IMG/VR virus record: IMGVR_UViG_3300028392_000060
Location: 1 to 64,000 of that record
Origin: a virus
DNA: 64,000 nucleotides
Strand: one strand, 5' to 3'
The translations under genes were made by a program, and so were the position numbers. Position 1 is the stretch's first letter. Each line of letters begins with the position of its first letter. Positions 6,718-13,873 of the stretch are shown one piece after another. Below the pieces are notes generated by a model. The model searched no databases. It was not told where the DNA came from and saw nothing but the letters and a program-made list of their open reading frames with translations.

Positions 6718-6821
6718 TGGCTAGAATAGTAATATGTTCTGATTGCAAGCGGGAAATTGAAGTAAGATCTGGCTTTGCACATCACACATTAAATAATCAT
6801 ATATCCAAGGAACATAAATGA
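6717..6821 (+). CDS. 34-residue zinc-finger microprotein
   Basis: The protein has C-S-D-C near the N-terminus and a His pair plus H-I-S-K-E-H at the C-terminus, a C2H2-like arrangement. Coupled at both ends (TGATG upstream, ATGATG overlap downstream), which supports it as a real gene despite its size. Confidence 0.6.
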   Translation: MARIVICSDCKREIEVRSGFAHHTLNNHISKEHK

Positions 6822-7150
6822 TGTTGTATTCTTACATATTAATAGGGCTTGTAACATTTACATCTTTATTATGTATTGTTGCCCTTATTTTTTCTTATGC
6901 ATATGTAAAAATGCTTCCCCATTTTAGCCCTACTTTTGAAGAATATTGGGAAAAAGATAGAGAAGAAGAATGGCAATGGGCAAAAAAAACAGTTAATCGT
7001 CATTACAGATATATTGGATTTAGAATTTATACTGTAGTAAATACAGAAATGAATGAATGGCACAAAGAGCTTAGGTTTCAATGGCTTAAAAAAATAGATA
7101 AAAAACTAATTACATGGAAAATAAATAAGCCTGATTGGTGGATGAAATGA
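6818..7150 (+). CDS. membrane-anchored hypothetical protein
   Basis: 110 residues: one N-terminal transmembrane segment (about 4-28), then a charged, Trp-rich cytoplasmic part. SD AAGG precedes ATG 6818. Overlaps the next gene (ATGA). No family recognised. Confidence 0.6.
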   Translation: MMLYSYILIGLVTFTSLLCIVALIFSYAYVKMLPHFSPTFEEYWEKDREEEWQWAKKTVNRHYRYIGFRIYTVVNTEMNEWHKELRFQWLKKIDKKLITWKINKPDWWMK

Positions 7151-7278
7151 GCGAAAAAAAGAAAGCAGATTTAAAATTAATTCAGGGCGGGAAAGATGAA
7201 GTATCTGATGAAGACTTCAGAATATTCATGCAGGCCCTACTTGGAGAATATAAAGGTTCACCTTATTTACAAGAGTAG
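7147..7278 (+). CDS. 43-residue hypothetical protein
   Basis: Begins with a Lys-rich stretch and has an acidic helix (D-E-V-S-D-E-D-F) towards a conserved-looking M-Q-A-L-L-G-E-Y segment. ATG overlaps the upstream TGA. Unknown function. Confidence 0.5.
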   Translation: MSEKKKADLKLIQGGKDEVSDEDFRIFMQALLGEYKGSPYLQE

Positions 7279-7295
7279 ACAAAAGGCGGGATAAA

Positions 7296-7430
7296 ATGAT
7301 ATACTGTCTAATACCAGTATGCATAATACTATATTTTAAGTACAAAATACTTAAATATGATTATGATTATCTATTGGAAAGATATAGAGATATAAAAAAG
7401 AATGACGAACAACTAACAGAAAAGGAATAA
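7296..7430 (+). CDS. 44-residue membrane-anchored peptide
   Basis: A short hydrophobic N-terminus (about residues 2-14) is followed by a Tyr/Asp/Lys-rich helix. It ends five bases before the SSB start. Possible single-pass anchor; function unknown. Confidence 0.45.
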   Translation: MIYCLIPVCIILYFKYKILKYDYDYLLERYRDIKKNDEQLTEKE

Positions 7431-7434
7431 AATA

Positions 7435-7836
7435 ATGGCAAATCCAGATATAACAATCAAGGGAAACCTTGCATCCGATCCAGAACTCCGCACACTACCT
7501 TCAACTAAGGTCGTAAAGATGCGAGTAATAACAAATGACTGGTTTAAGGATGAACATGGTGATTTCAAGAACAAGGATACTTCAGGCTGGACTATTGAAG
7601 CTTGGGGAGAACTTGCAGAACGGGCTAACAGCCTGCTTAAAAAGGGCGATAACGTAACTATTATGGGTACTATCAAAGAGCGTAGTTATGACGATAAGGA
7701 CGGTAACAAGCGGTATGTGGTAGAGGTTAAAGCCTCCAGCATTGCCCTAGATCTTACAGTCGTGTCAAATCGTATGTCTAAGAGCAACTCAGATGTCAAT
7801 AACAATTGGGATAGTTTGGCAGAAACCCCCTTCTAA
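7435..7836 (+). CDS. ssb: single-stranded DNA-binding protein
   Basis: 133 residues. The OB-fold opening (I-x-G-N-L-A-S-D-P-E-L-R), W-T-I-E-A-W-G-E-L-A-E and G-D-N-V-T-I-M-G-T are typical of SSB. The C-terminus ends E-T-P-F, a form of the acidic partner-binding tip (usually D-D-x-P-F). Needed for phage replication and recombination. GC-richer and more AAG-using than its neighbours. TAATG overlap with the next gene. Confidence 0.9.
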   Translation: MANPDITIKGNLASDPELRTLPSTKVVKMRVITNDWFKDEHGDFKNKDTSGWTIEAWGELAERANSLLKKGDNVTIMGTIKERSYDDKDGNKRYVVEVKASSIALDLTVVSNRMSKSNSDVNNNWDSLAETPF

Positions 7837-8057
7837 TGAAAAAGAATAATGCACAAGTATCTTTAATTGGTGGCAAACGGTATCTTAAAAACAAGAAGCG
7901 TAAGCTTGGTTTAAAGGCTAAAGAAGATGCACACATTGCTTGGCTTTGGCGCAAAATTCAAGGCGGGATGCAGATAGAGTTTGAGAGAAATAATAAACCA
8001 ACTATGTCTCGCAGAACACTTGCTAAATTGATTTCATTACAGGAAAATAACAGGTAA
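7836..8057 (+). CDS. hypothetical strongly basic protein
   Basis: 73 residues, Lys/Arg-rich, probably nucleic-acid binding; includes an S-R-R-T-L-A-K-L helix. Coupled to ssb by overlapping stop and start codons. Confidence 0.6.
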   Translation: MKKNNAQVSLIGGKRYLKNKKRKLGLKAKEDAHIAWLWRKIQGGMQIEFERNNKPTMSRRTLAKLISLQENNR

Positions 8058-8058
8058 T

Positions 8059-8250
8059 TTGATCAAAAAAATGAGCAAAAAAGTAGAAAGAAATAGTTAT
8101 ATGCACACTTATGAATATGAGTGTGCATGTGGCAATAATATGAAATCTGAAATACATTCACAAATTAAAGAACATCCAAATTGCTGGGTATGTAATAATA
8201 AAATGGATCTGACATTCTATTTAAGATCACCAGATACAAGAGCGGGATAA
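8059..8250 (+). CDS. zinc-ribbon small protein
   Basis: 63 residues from TTG 8059 (AGG four bases upstream), or 59 from ATG 8071. C-A-C and C-W-V-C, about 18 residues apart, give a rubredoxin-like zinc knuckle. Function unknown. Confidence 0.55.
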   Translation: MIKKMSKKVERNSYMHTYEYECACGNNMKSEIHSQIKEHPNCWVCNNKMDLTFYLRSPDTRAG

Positions 8251-8268
8251 GAAAGAAGGGCAACTCAA

Positions 8269-8685
8269 ATGATTGAAACAATATTACTAAGTTTTATAAC
8301 CCTATTTGCTATAGGAACTATATACTACTATGAAAACAAGCTGCATAAATTACAGATAGATTATGATGCCCTAGATGCAGAGTTCAACTGGATATATGCA
8401 GCATATTCCAAAATCACTCAAAAATCAGATACAATTCAAGATGCTATGGATATGATAGATCAACTAGATCAGACAAATGAAACTTTAAAAGCTTATATAA
8501 ATAATCTCAAGGTTGAAAATACCGATCTTCGTAATACCATGTGGGATTATAAAAGAGCAGCAGAATTGGCAAAAGGCGGGAAATCAGAAGATATCCAATA
8601 CGAATCTAGTAAATCACACTATATATATGGACATACCCCATATACAACATCATATAAGGAAACTGAGACATTAACCGAATTATAG
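8269..8685 (+). CDS. membrane-anchored coiled-coil protein
   Basis: 138 residues: N-terminal transmembrane helix (about 3-20), then a long heptad-like coiled coil (about 25-105), and a Tyr/Thr/Ser-rich tail. SD GAAGGG lies upstream. The topology resembles i-spanin or superinfection-exclusion proteins, but nothing specific identifies it. Confidence 0.6.
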   Translation: MIETILLSFITLFAIGTIYYYENKLHKLQIDYDALDAEFNWIYAAYSKITQKSDTIQDAMDMIDQLDQTNETLKAYINNLKVENTDLRNTMWDYKRAAELAKGGKSEDIQYESSKSHYIYGHTPYTTSYKETETLTEL

Positions 8686-8771
8686 CCAATATAGACCAGT
8701 GTAAACACAAATGGATCCTAGAGAATCAAAAGATCATATGTGAGTATTGCCAATCCCCCGCCAAATTATGA
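8679..8771 (+). CDS. zinc microprotein without a canonical start (possible ATT start or decayed gene)
   Basis: The frame open from 8667 to TGA 8769-8771 encodes C-K-H-K-W, then C-E-Y-C, matching the zinc pattern of the following microprotein. No ATG, GTG or TTG exists in frame; ATT at 8679 is the only plausible start. Its stop overlaps the next ATG (ATGA), which argues for a real coupled gene. Confidence 0.35.
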   Translation: MIANIDQCKHKWILENQKIICEYCQSPAKL

Positions 8772-8866
8772 TAGATGAAAATGACTGTAAGAAGCATCAC
8801 TGGGTCATATTATTTCAAAGAAAATTATGCGATATATGTGGCAAAGAGTGGATCAAAGTGGAGTAA
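8768..8866 (+). CDS. 32-residue zinc-ribbon microprotein
   Basis: M-I-D-E-N-D, then C-K-K-H-H-W and C-D-I-C-G, giving a Cys/His and Cys-x2-Cys pair suited to one zinc. Translationally coupled to the frame upstream, of which it looks like a tandem paralogue. Last gene of the rightward block. Confidence 0.5.
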   Translation: MIDENDCKKHHWVILFQRKLCDICGKEWIKVE

Positions 8867-8989
8867 AGTGGAGAATATATTCAATAGATGATGAATAATA
8901 TCAGTTAATAATTATATATACATTGTTACTGGTTATAGAGCATATCATAATGCCCATCGTAATGTCAAATTTGCACACACATAAAATTA

Positions 8990-9005
8990 TGTGATAAAAA
9001 TCACA
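8990..9005. promoter_or_regulatory. CRP/GlxR-like palindrome
   Basis: TGTGA-N6-TCACA, a perfect match to the CRP-family half-sites. It lies in the convergent intergenic region, not in front of a gene. Confidence 0.6.
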
Positions 9006-9076
9006 CTTTTTTGTGCATATTTTAGACAATTTTGATACAAATGTACACAATATGTTCACATTTTGAGATTATTCTG

Positions 9077-9092
9077 TGTGATTTTGATCACA
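9077..9092. promoter_or_regulatory. CRP/GlxR-like palindrome
   Basis: TGTGA-N6-TCACA, perfect half-sites, 87 bp from the previous copy. Confidence 0.6.
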
Positions 9093-9142
9093 TTTTAAAT
9101 ATATTTATTTTTAGATACATTTATAAGATCATATACACAAAC

Positions 9143-9177
9143 TTCCAGAGAATTTTATTATGCGTTCGTAATGTCTG
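9143..9177. repeat. bipartite repeat, copy 1
   Basis: TTCCAGAGAA at 9143-9152 and CGTAATGTCTG at 9167-9177, 14 bases apart. The second copy has the same spacing, 94 bp downstream. Confidence 0.65.
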
Positions 9178-9236
9178 GAAAAATATATAGCTCTTCGTAA
9201 TGTTTATTATATGTATATGGATTAAGATTAAAAAAG

Positions 9237-9271
9237 TTCCAGAGAAATTCCCGCCGAGTTCGTAATGTCTG
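9237..9271. repeat. bipartite repeat, copy 2
   Basis: TTCCAGAGAA at 9237-9246 and CGTAATGTCTG at 9261-9271, again 14 bases apart; the spacer sequence differs, so only the two boxes are conserved. Confidence 0.65.
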
Positions 9272-9319
9272 ATTAATTAATTAGCACGACACGACATTTT
9301 ATATATTTAAATAAAGAAA

Positions 9320-9347
9320 AGCCCCGAGCAACATGAAACTCGGGGCT
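9320..9347 (-). terminator. terminator of the leftward gene block
   Basis: Perfect 9-bp GC-rich stem (9320-9328 with 9339-9347). On the minus strand it is followed by a T-rich tail, just after the last leftward gene. Confidence 0.85.
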
Positions 9348-9368
9348 AGGACTTAGTGTAGCGTCCCT

Positions 9369-9665
9369 TTATACTTGTAGGTACTCAACAGATCTCGGCA
9401 CCTGTCTACCTACATTCCCCGTCAGACCCAACTCCTCTAGGGAAAGATTTAAGTATTTACATATAGATTGTGTTTCTGCTAAGTGGAATGGAACTATTTT
9501 GGCTGTTGCCATTATGTTTATGTAGTTAACCATATACTGAAGCAATGATTCATTTACATAAGCACTCTCGTGAAGCATTTTGTAAGCCAAAGCAGCAGGC
9601 GATAGGTCAGCGTGGCCTAGGCCCTCAACTATCTGCTTGTGTAACTTCTCGCTACGCACTGTCAT
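9369..9665 (-). CDS. hypothetical protein
   Basis: 98 residues, predicted mostly helical, no recognised family. Last gene of the leftward block; its start codon overlaps the stop of the gene upstream. Confidence 0.6.
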   Translation of the reverse strand: MTVRSEKLHKQIVEGLGHADLSPAALAYKMLHESAYVNESLLQYMVNYINIMATAKIVPFHLAETQSICKYLNLSLEELGLTGNVGRQVPRSVEYLQV

Positions 9666-9961
9666 TACTCTGTCTCCTCAACTGCTAAGATTAAATTTTC
9701 CTTAACTAGCCAGTCTACTACATCAGAGCCCTCTATGTCAAACCCGCCCCAAGGTGTTGCCCAGAATGTATTCCAGATTGTTTTTAGATCTGTGTTAGGG
9801 GCCAAGATTGAATCCCATTCGTCTAGTTCCAGGACCACATCACGTATGGTGTCCCATACAAACAGCCAACCCAGCGAGAAACCGACGGGGAGTGTCTGAA
9901 GATCATCTAGAATACTATTAAACTTATCATACAACTCATCACCTAGATTTTCATTAACCAT
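9665..9961 (-). CDS. hypothetical acidic protein
   Basis: 98 residues from the ATG at 9961, which has GGAGAAGG directly upstream; a longer frame to 10024 lacks this signal. Acidic, with repeated W-D and D-x-W segments. Overlaps the upstream gene by 8 bases. No family recognised. Confidence 0.6.
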   Translation of the reverse strand: MVNENLGDELYDKFNSILDDLQTLPVGFSLGWLFVWDTIRDVVLELDEWDSILAPNTDLKTIWNTFWATPWGGFDIEGSDVVDWLVKENLILAVEETE

Positions 9962-10184
9962 TTGCCTTCTCCAAATCTGATTGATAGAATATGATATCAT
10001 AGCACATATTGTAGATATTTTCAATAGCGTCTAGATAACCAATTGCCCATTGTTCATTTCCAAAATCCTTATGTTGCCATTCATACATAATGTTTTTCAG
10101 CTCCCCCTGCAGTACATCAATTAAAGGAACATTATGTTCTATGGCCTTTTTCATTTGTGGAGATAAATCATTGTAATTAAGCAT
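9954..10184 (-). CDS. hypothetical protein
   Basis: 76 residues, helical, with W-Q-H-K-D-F-G-N-E-Q-W in the middle. Overlaps both neighbours by 8 bases. No family recognised. Confidence 0.6.
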   Translation of the reverse strand: MLNYNDLSPQMKKAIEHNVPLIDVLQGELKNIMYEWQHKDFGNEQWAIGYLDAIENIYNMCYDIIFYQSDLEKANG

Positions 10185-10908
10185 TTGTCATCTCCCTATG
10201 ATCTTCGCACTTGTCTATATCTGCACCATAGAAGCAATTGCGGCATACTTCATTTTCACAATCTTCACACCACATATCAGAAGGGTCTCCAATATATTTG
10301 TAATCACATTCATTGCATTGCCAGTTCCAAGATGTATCTGATATTACTTCACCTCTAAGGATTTCCATTTCCCCGCCCCAGCCTGTCTCCTCTTCATATG
10401 AAAGCGTAAAGAGTAGTTCAGGATACTGAGAAGATAGATTAGTTAATGCTTCATTAGGAACACCCCAAGCAGTATTAAAGTTATAATAAACTACTTTGTT
10501 ATCGCCATTGTCAACAGGACCTTCCATACGTGTATCAGGATATTGTTCTTCACTAGACACGGCAACGTCCCACTTAACACCCCAGTTGCGGAGATTCCAG
10601 TTGTACCAATCATTGCCGACCTCTTGTTCGGCGTGGACTTCTTTCCACATATCTTCGCCTTTGGCCTCAAGGTTAACTTTTGCCTTTGCGTGATTGTGAT
10701 ACGCCTCTAAGTCTGTTGGTTTAATTATATTCCAGAATGCGAAAAGCGGGGCGGGATAAAGAATATCTTTTGCAACACTTGTCTTAGTATTAATATCCCA
10801 AGCGTGGGGATGAAATACTTTAAATGGTTGATTCATTTGATTTACTAATTTAGTTACAGATTCAGGATTACCTTCTATAGTTAATCCATTAAATACCCAG
10901 TTTGGCAT
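10177..10908 (-). CDS. DUF1281/YubB ferredoxin-like protein with C-terminal zinc ribbon
   Basis: 243 residues. M-P-N-W-V-F-N-G-L-T-I-E-G, N-W-G-V-K-W-D near residue 110, F-N-T-A-W-G-V-P near 148, and G-G-E-M near 180 are the conserved landmarks of the DUF1281/YubB-like family found on plasmids and phages (function unknown). A Cys-rich extension follows: C-N-E-C, C-E-D-C, C-R-N-C and a C/H pair, suggesting two zinc sites. That extension is unusual. The start overlaps the stop of the upstream gene. Confidence 0.75.
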   Translation of the reverse strand: MPNWVFNGLTIEGNPESVTKLVNQMNQPFKVFHPHAWDINTKTSVAKDILYPAPLFAFWNIIKPTDLEAYHNHAKAKVNLEAKGEDMWKEVHAEQEVGNDWYNWNLRNWGVKWDVAVSSEEQYPDTRMEGPVDNGDNKVVYYNFNTAWGVPNEALTNLSSQYPELLFTLSYEEETGWGGEMEILRGEVISDTSWNWQCNECDYKYIGDPSDMWCEDCENEVCRNCFYGADIDKCEDHREMTNA

Positions 10909-11090
10909 TATTTATTCTCCTCATCAAAGGCTCCATAACTTGGAGTTATTCCGCTAAGCCACTCATAATAACTTAATTTTCCCCCTAATTCCCAGCATTG
11001 TAAACAGAAAGTGCCAAATTGTTGTGCTACAACATAAGCAGGAATTGGAGAAATTGTTTTACAATTAGTACAAGTTATTCTTTCAGTCAT
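10908..11090 (-). CDS. 60-residue zinc-ribbon protein
   Basis: C-T-N-C near the N-terminus and C-L-Q-C about 20 residues later form a zinc ribbon. SD AAAGGA precedes the ATG, and the TGTCRG-type promoter at 11118-11139 lies directly upstream. Function unknown. Confidence 0.65.
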   Translation of the reverse strand: MTERITCTNCKTISPIPAYVVAQQFGTFCLQCWELGGKLSYYEWLSGITPSYGAFDEENK

Positions 11091-11117
11091 TATTGTCCTT
11101 TCGTTGGGTAGGGTCTT

Positions 11118-11139
11118 ATTGTAGCATAGGGTACTGACA
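11118..11139 (-). promoter_or_regulatory. leftward TGTCRG-N10 promoter 1
   Basis: Minus strand: TGTCAG, 10 bp, TACAAT, with TGC directly before the -10. SD and ATG 11090 follow about 30 bases on. Confidence 0.7.
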
Positions 11140-11144
11140 TTTGG

Positions 11145-11378
11145 CTAGTCCCGCACCTTGTCAGTAGCCTCATCGTAAAGCAACCAGTCTATATCTATAG
11201 AATAGACAATCGTAATTGATTTGTCTAAAAGCTGGAGAACCACATGGTCCCCCTCTGTGTATCCAATTAGTTTAGCATCTTGAATTTGTTCACGACTAAA
11301 AGATCTATCTTCGTAAACGGCGGGAATGTGATTAAAGTAATAAGTATCACTATGAATACTATCCATTATATCAAGCAT
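11145..11378 (-). CDS. hypothetical protein
   Basis: 77 residues from ATG 11378, whose first base overlaps the upstream stop (TAATG) and which has GGAG upstream. A longer hydrophobic N-terminal extension to 11453 runs inside the upstream gene and is probably not translated. Beta-rich, acidic; no family recognised. Confidence 0.55.
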   Translation of the reverse strand: MLDIMDSIHSDTYYFNHIPAVYEDRSFSREQIQDAKLIGYTEGDHVVLQLLDKSITIVYSIDIDWLLYDEATDKVRD

Positions 11379-11592
11379 TAGAATACTCCAATTCATTTTG
11401 TGATAAAGTAAATACAGTAAAATTAACACCATTGTTATAACAGAAGTTAACACAATTTATCAGAGATTCTGATTCATATAGTGGATATCCACCTGTATCG
11501 TAATCATTATCTAAATCAGGATATACTTCAAACATATTTATACCCCCTGGTGATACTGAATAATCTATTTCATATATTCTAAAGGTTTCCAT
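11371..11592 (-). CDS. hypothetical protein
   Basis: 73 residues, Tyr/Asn-rich, predicted beta strands; no family recognised. First gene after the paired CRP-like sites at 11659-11700. Confidence 0.6.
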   Translation of the reverse strand: METFRIYEIDYSVSPGGINMFEVYPDLDNDYDTGGYPLYESESLINCVNFCYNNGVNFTVFTLSQNELEYSNA

Positions 11593-11658
11593 AGGTAGAT
11601 TTTAGCATATCGTAATCGTAAAAGTCTAATCGTAATCTCATATTTTGAGATATATTTC

Positions 11659-11674
11659 AGTGATATATATCACA
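11659..11674. promoter_or_regulatory. CRP/GlxR-like palindrome
   Basis: AGTGA-N6-TCACA; one base from the ideal half-site. Forms a pair with the next site, centres 26 bp apart. Confidence 0.6.
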
Positions 11675-11684
11675 TATCGTAAAG

Positions 11685-11700
11685 TGTGATTTTAATCACA
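11685..11700. promoter_or_regulatory. CRP/GlxR-like palindrome
   Basis: TGTGA-N6-TCACA, perfect. Upstream of the leftward gene starting at 11592. Confidence 0.65.
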
Positions 11701-11714
11701 CCCCCGCGCCCAGC

Positions 11715-11738
11715 TGTCCCACTTTGTCAAGTGGGACA
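11715..11738 (-). terminator. strong hairpin after the 11748 gene
   Basis: Perfect 10-bp stem (11715-11724 with 11729-11738) and a four-base loop, ten bases past the stop of the leftward gene. No T tract, so terminator function is likely but not certain. Confidence 0.6.
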
Positions 11739-11747
11739 CGCAAGGTT

Positions 11748-11951
11748 TTACATATAACTTACTATAAATTCCATAGTCATATGCAAATTACAATCACAAT
11801 CATTTTTTGCAGAATCAAAGTGATCTTGATATTGCTCATAGATAAGTGTTACAAGTTCATCTATAGTGTATGGTTTATGTGTTGTGGTAATTGTGAACCT
11901 CTTCCATATATGAAATAAAACTTTCAAAACTGTGCCAATGTCCATTATCAT
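11748..11951 (-). CDS. hypothetical protein, start uncertain
   Basis: 67 residues from ATG 11951, but that start lies 77 bases inside the upstream gene. A shorter form beginning near 11895 would have GGAAGAGG upstream but no canonical start codon. The C-terminal part is acidic with C-D-C. No family recognised. Confidence 0.45.
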   Translation of the reverse strand: MIMDIGTVLKVLFHIWKRFTITTTHKPYTIDELVTLIYEQYQDHFDSAKNDCDCNLHMTMEFIVSYM

Positions 11952-12240
11952 TTACCATTTGAGTAGTGAAATCTATTTCTACTACTTCGTCCATATAAGG
12001 TGTGTCAGCATTTGCTACATAGATACCGAAGCCTGTTTCGCTATCCCGCCCATCTTTTGTTAGTTGGTCAATTACAATGCGGAGAGCATACGGAACATCT
12101 CCCATATCAGTACGCTTTTTTGCGGCGGTAAGTGCTAACGCTAAATCCTCACGCCAAGTTGTTTCGCCCCAATGTGAATATAGCACAATGTTAGGCATAT
12201 CTAACTCTGTTTTAAATACGAAATTAACTCTTGCTCCCAT
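11875..12240 (-). CDS. hypothetical protein
   Basis: 121 residues from ATG 12240, which has GGAGG upstream and overlaps the stop of the membrane peptide. Contains S-H-W-G-E-T-T-W near residue 24 and acidic C-terminal strands. No family recognised. Confidence 0.6.
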   Translation of the reverse strand: MGARVNFVFKTELDMPNIVLYSHWGETTWREDLALALTAAKKRTDMGDVPYALRIVIDQLTKDGRDSETGFGIYVANADTPYMDEVVEIDFTTQMVNDNGHWHSFESFISYMEEVHNYHNT

Positions 12241-12320
12241 TAAAGTATTCCTCCTATCGCTATAAATACTCCAAGTAATACTGCTAAGATTAAAACTACT
12301 GCCGTTGAGTTCATTATCAT
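12240..12320 (-). CDS. 26-residue membrane peptide
   Basis: After M-I-M-N-S-T the rest is a single Val/Leu/Ile/Ala transmembrane segment ending G-G-I-L. Its TAA overlaps the next ATG (TAATG), and its last codons carry the SD of that gene. Probable small membrane protein and translational coupler. Confidence 0.55.
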   Translation of the reverse strand: MIMNSTAVVLILAVLLGVFIAIGGIL

Positions 12321-12371
12321 ATCCTATCAAATAAGTGGCGGGAAGTCAATTACCCTTCCCGCCCAAGTTAA

Positions 12372-12788
12372 TTAGAGATATTGAGCGATAGACTTCATAG
12401 TGGAAGCATTAACTGTTTCCTCATCTGTCATACGCAAGATGTTAAGAGCGTTTGTGATTTCCTCTTTGGAATTTTTGTATTCATAATTTGCCATTTGGTT
12501 AAACTCACGGGTTGGCTCAACAGGGAAGTTAGAGCCTTTTGTGCTGACATCAAAATCAACATTTAGAGTTTCACTCCAAGAACGATACCCTGTGCGAAGG
12601 TTAGTTGCGGTTGCGATATTAGCGAGAGCGAAGTCTTTTAGACTATCTTGCCAAGCCTTGTATGCTTCTTGGAACTTTGCTTCGTTGGCTTCTTGACCAG
12701 CGTAGTCTATCTCAATTTGGGCTAACTTAGCCTCTAGTGCCTTGATTACCTTTGGTGTTGCCACCTTTACTGTTATTGCTCTAGCCAT
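12372..12788 (-). CDS. hypothetical helical protein
   Basis: 138 residues. An N-terminal basic strand is followed by a Gln/Glu/Ala-rich coiled coil (about 12-55) and a polar tail. SD AAAGGAAA and two tandem TGTCRG promoters (12822 and 12919) lie upstream, so it may be well expressed. No family recognised. Confidence 0.65.
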   Translation of the reverse strand: MARAITVKVATPKVIKALEAKLAQIEIDYAGQEANEAKFQEAYKAWQDSLKDFALANIATATNLRTGYRSWSETLNVDFDVSTKGSNFPVEPTREFNQMANYEYKNSKEEITNALNILRMTDEETVNASTMKSIAQYL

Positions 12789-12821
12789 TTGGTTTCCTTT
12801 GTTAGTTGGGTTGGTAGGATT

Positions 12822-12843
12822 ATTATATCAGGGGGGTCTGACA
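12822..12843 (-). promoter_or_regulatory. leftward TGTCRG-N10 promoter 2
   Basis: Minus strand: TGTCAG, 10 bp, TATAAT, with TGA before the -10. Drives the 138-residue protein gene. Confidence 0.7.
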
Positions 12844-12918
12844 TAAACTTAAGTGCTAGTTCTTACTTACGACATTGGGCTAGAACTCTAGCAAACTGCC
12901 CCTGTTTCGTTGTCCCCT

Positions 12919-12940
12919 ATTATATCATAGGGGTCTGACA
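12919..12940 (-). promoter_or_regulatory. leftward TGTCRG-N10 promoter 3
   Basis: Minus strand: TGTCAG, 10 bp, TATAAT, TGA before the -10. It begins directly at the stop of the 12941 gene (TAATG overlap), about 97 bp upstream of promoter 2. Confidence 0.7.
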
Positions 12941-13168
12941 TTATGCTTCGTGCTTGGGCAAATCAACACGCACATTTTTCTGTATGTTAGAACTAATTAA
13001 CTTACCTTGAAAAGCGACCATCATTTTTGCCAATTTCATTTCATCACCAGATGATAGTTCAATCTGGTTATCATTTAAGACTACATATTCAACGCCATAT
13101 TGAATAGCCTTGCCCAATCCATAGCCCATTTGGGCTTTGGACGGGACTTCTAAAGTAATAACTGCCAT
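12941..13168 (-). CDS. hypothetical protein
   Basis: 75 residues: M-A-V-I-T-L-E-V-P opening, G-Y-G-L-G-K-A-I, helical middle. No family recognised. Its stop codon overlaps the ATG that opens promoter motif 3. Confidence 0.6.
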   Translation of the reverse strand: MAVITLEVPSKAQMGYGLGKAIQYGVEYVVLNDNQIELSSGDEMKLAKMMVAFQGKLISSNIQKNVRVDLPKHEA

Positions 13169-13169
13169 A

Positions 13170-13793
13170 TTAGGATTCCTCTCTTACATCATAAATAGAA
13201 TAATCATTTACATCTACATCAGCACCATAAGTGGATACTGAAAGTTCATCATTTAACATAGTTTCTAAATCATAATTATCGGTTAAAGATACACGCATAA
13301 TTCCACTTACTTCTATTGTGGCAGAAAACTCTATTTCTTTACTTAGTTCAAGATTAAATAAATCTGCGATAGTTGTTAAAGTATCTTGGTCATTACTGTC
13401 ATCATAAGCGTCAATAATTATGTTATGAAGTGTAACTAACTTGTTGTTGAAATCAGCAACATCACTCTTAAGTTGACGGGCTTCACGAAGTTTCCACTCT
13501 AAATCATTAACTTTATCAGTTTGATAAGTTGTTTCGTTATTCTCAATTATCTTGTAGGTAACGAGTAGGTTTGGGTTATATTCTGTTGAAATATCCATTT
13601 GTTCCTCTTTCTTTGTAGTTGGGTCTATTGTAACATCTACCACCGACATCAGTATCATTTGTGTATCTGTCATACATTTTGGACACATATCACTTTGTGG
13701 AAGTCCATTAGATTTAATAGTCATTACAATATGGCTATCGCAATTTGGGCATACATAATCCCATTTAAACCAGGTTTCATTTTTATTTGTCAT
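13170..13793 (-). CDS. zinc-ribbon protein fused across an internal promoter
   Basis: 207 residues. The first 65 contain C-P-N-C and C-P-K-C (zinc ribbon); the rest, from M-D-I-S-T-E-Y, is an acidic coiled-coil protein. The junction is an intact TGTCRG-N10 promoter plus AAAGAGGA SD plus ATG (13598), translated as M-S-V-V-D-V-T-I-D-P-T-T-K-K-E-E-Q. A separate 142-residue product from 13598 is therefore likely. Either two genes fused by loss of a stop, or a deliberate nested arrangement. Confidence 0.65.
   Translation of the reverse strand: MTNKNETWFKWDYVCPNCDSHIVMTIKSNGLPQSDMCPKCMTDTQMILMSVVDVTIDPTTKKEEQMDISTEYNPNLLVTYKIIENNETTYQTDKVNDLEWKLREARQLKSDVADFNNKLVTLHNIIIDAYDDSNDQDTLTTIADLFNLELSKEIEFSATIEVSGIMRVSLTDNYDLETMLNDELSVSTYGADVDVNDYSIYDVREES
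13627..13648 (-). promoter_or_regulatory. leftward TGTCRG-N10 promoter 4, internal to an ORF
   Basis: Minus strand: TGTCGG, 10 bp, TACAAT, TGT before the -10; followed by SD and an in-frame ATG at 13598. Confidence 0.7.
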
Positions 13794-13850
13794 AGCGAGT
13801 ATTTTAGCAGGTTACTCACGGGTAATCAAACGACACGCCGTAAAACTCAG

Positions 13851-13866
13851 GGTGATTTTTATCACA
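13851..13866. promoter_or_regulatory. CRP/GlxR-like palindrome
   Basis: GGTGA-N6-TCACA, flanked on both sides by CGACACGCC (13831 and 13874). Upstream of the leftward gene starting at 13793. Confidence 0.6.
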
Positions 13867-13873
13867 CTCGTAA

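Larger units (their letters stand above)
8867..9319. other. convergent intergenic region with repeats
   Basis: About 450 bases, very AT-rich, between converging gene blocks; no convincing gene seen. It holds two CRP-like palindromes (8990-9005 and 9077-9092), four copies of CGTAATGTC or a one-base variant (8958, 9167, 9196, 9261), and a duplicated bipartite element. It could be a binding region for replication, partition or architectural proteins. Confidence 0.6.

Noticed and set aside
9143-9271. attP core for integration
   Set aside because: No integrase gene is in the window and the boxes are not adjacent to a tRNA-like sequence; left as a repeat of unknown role.
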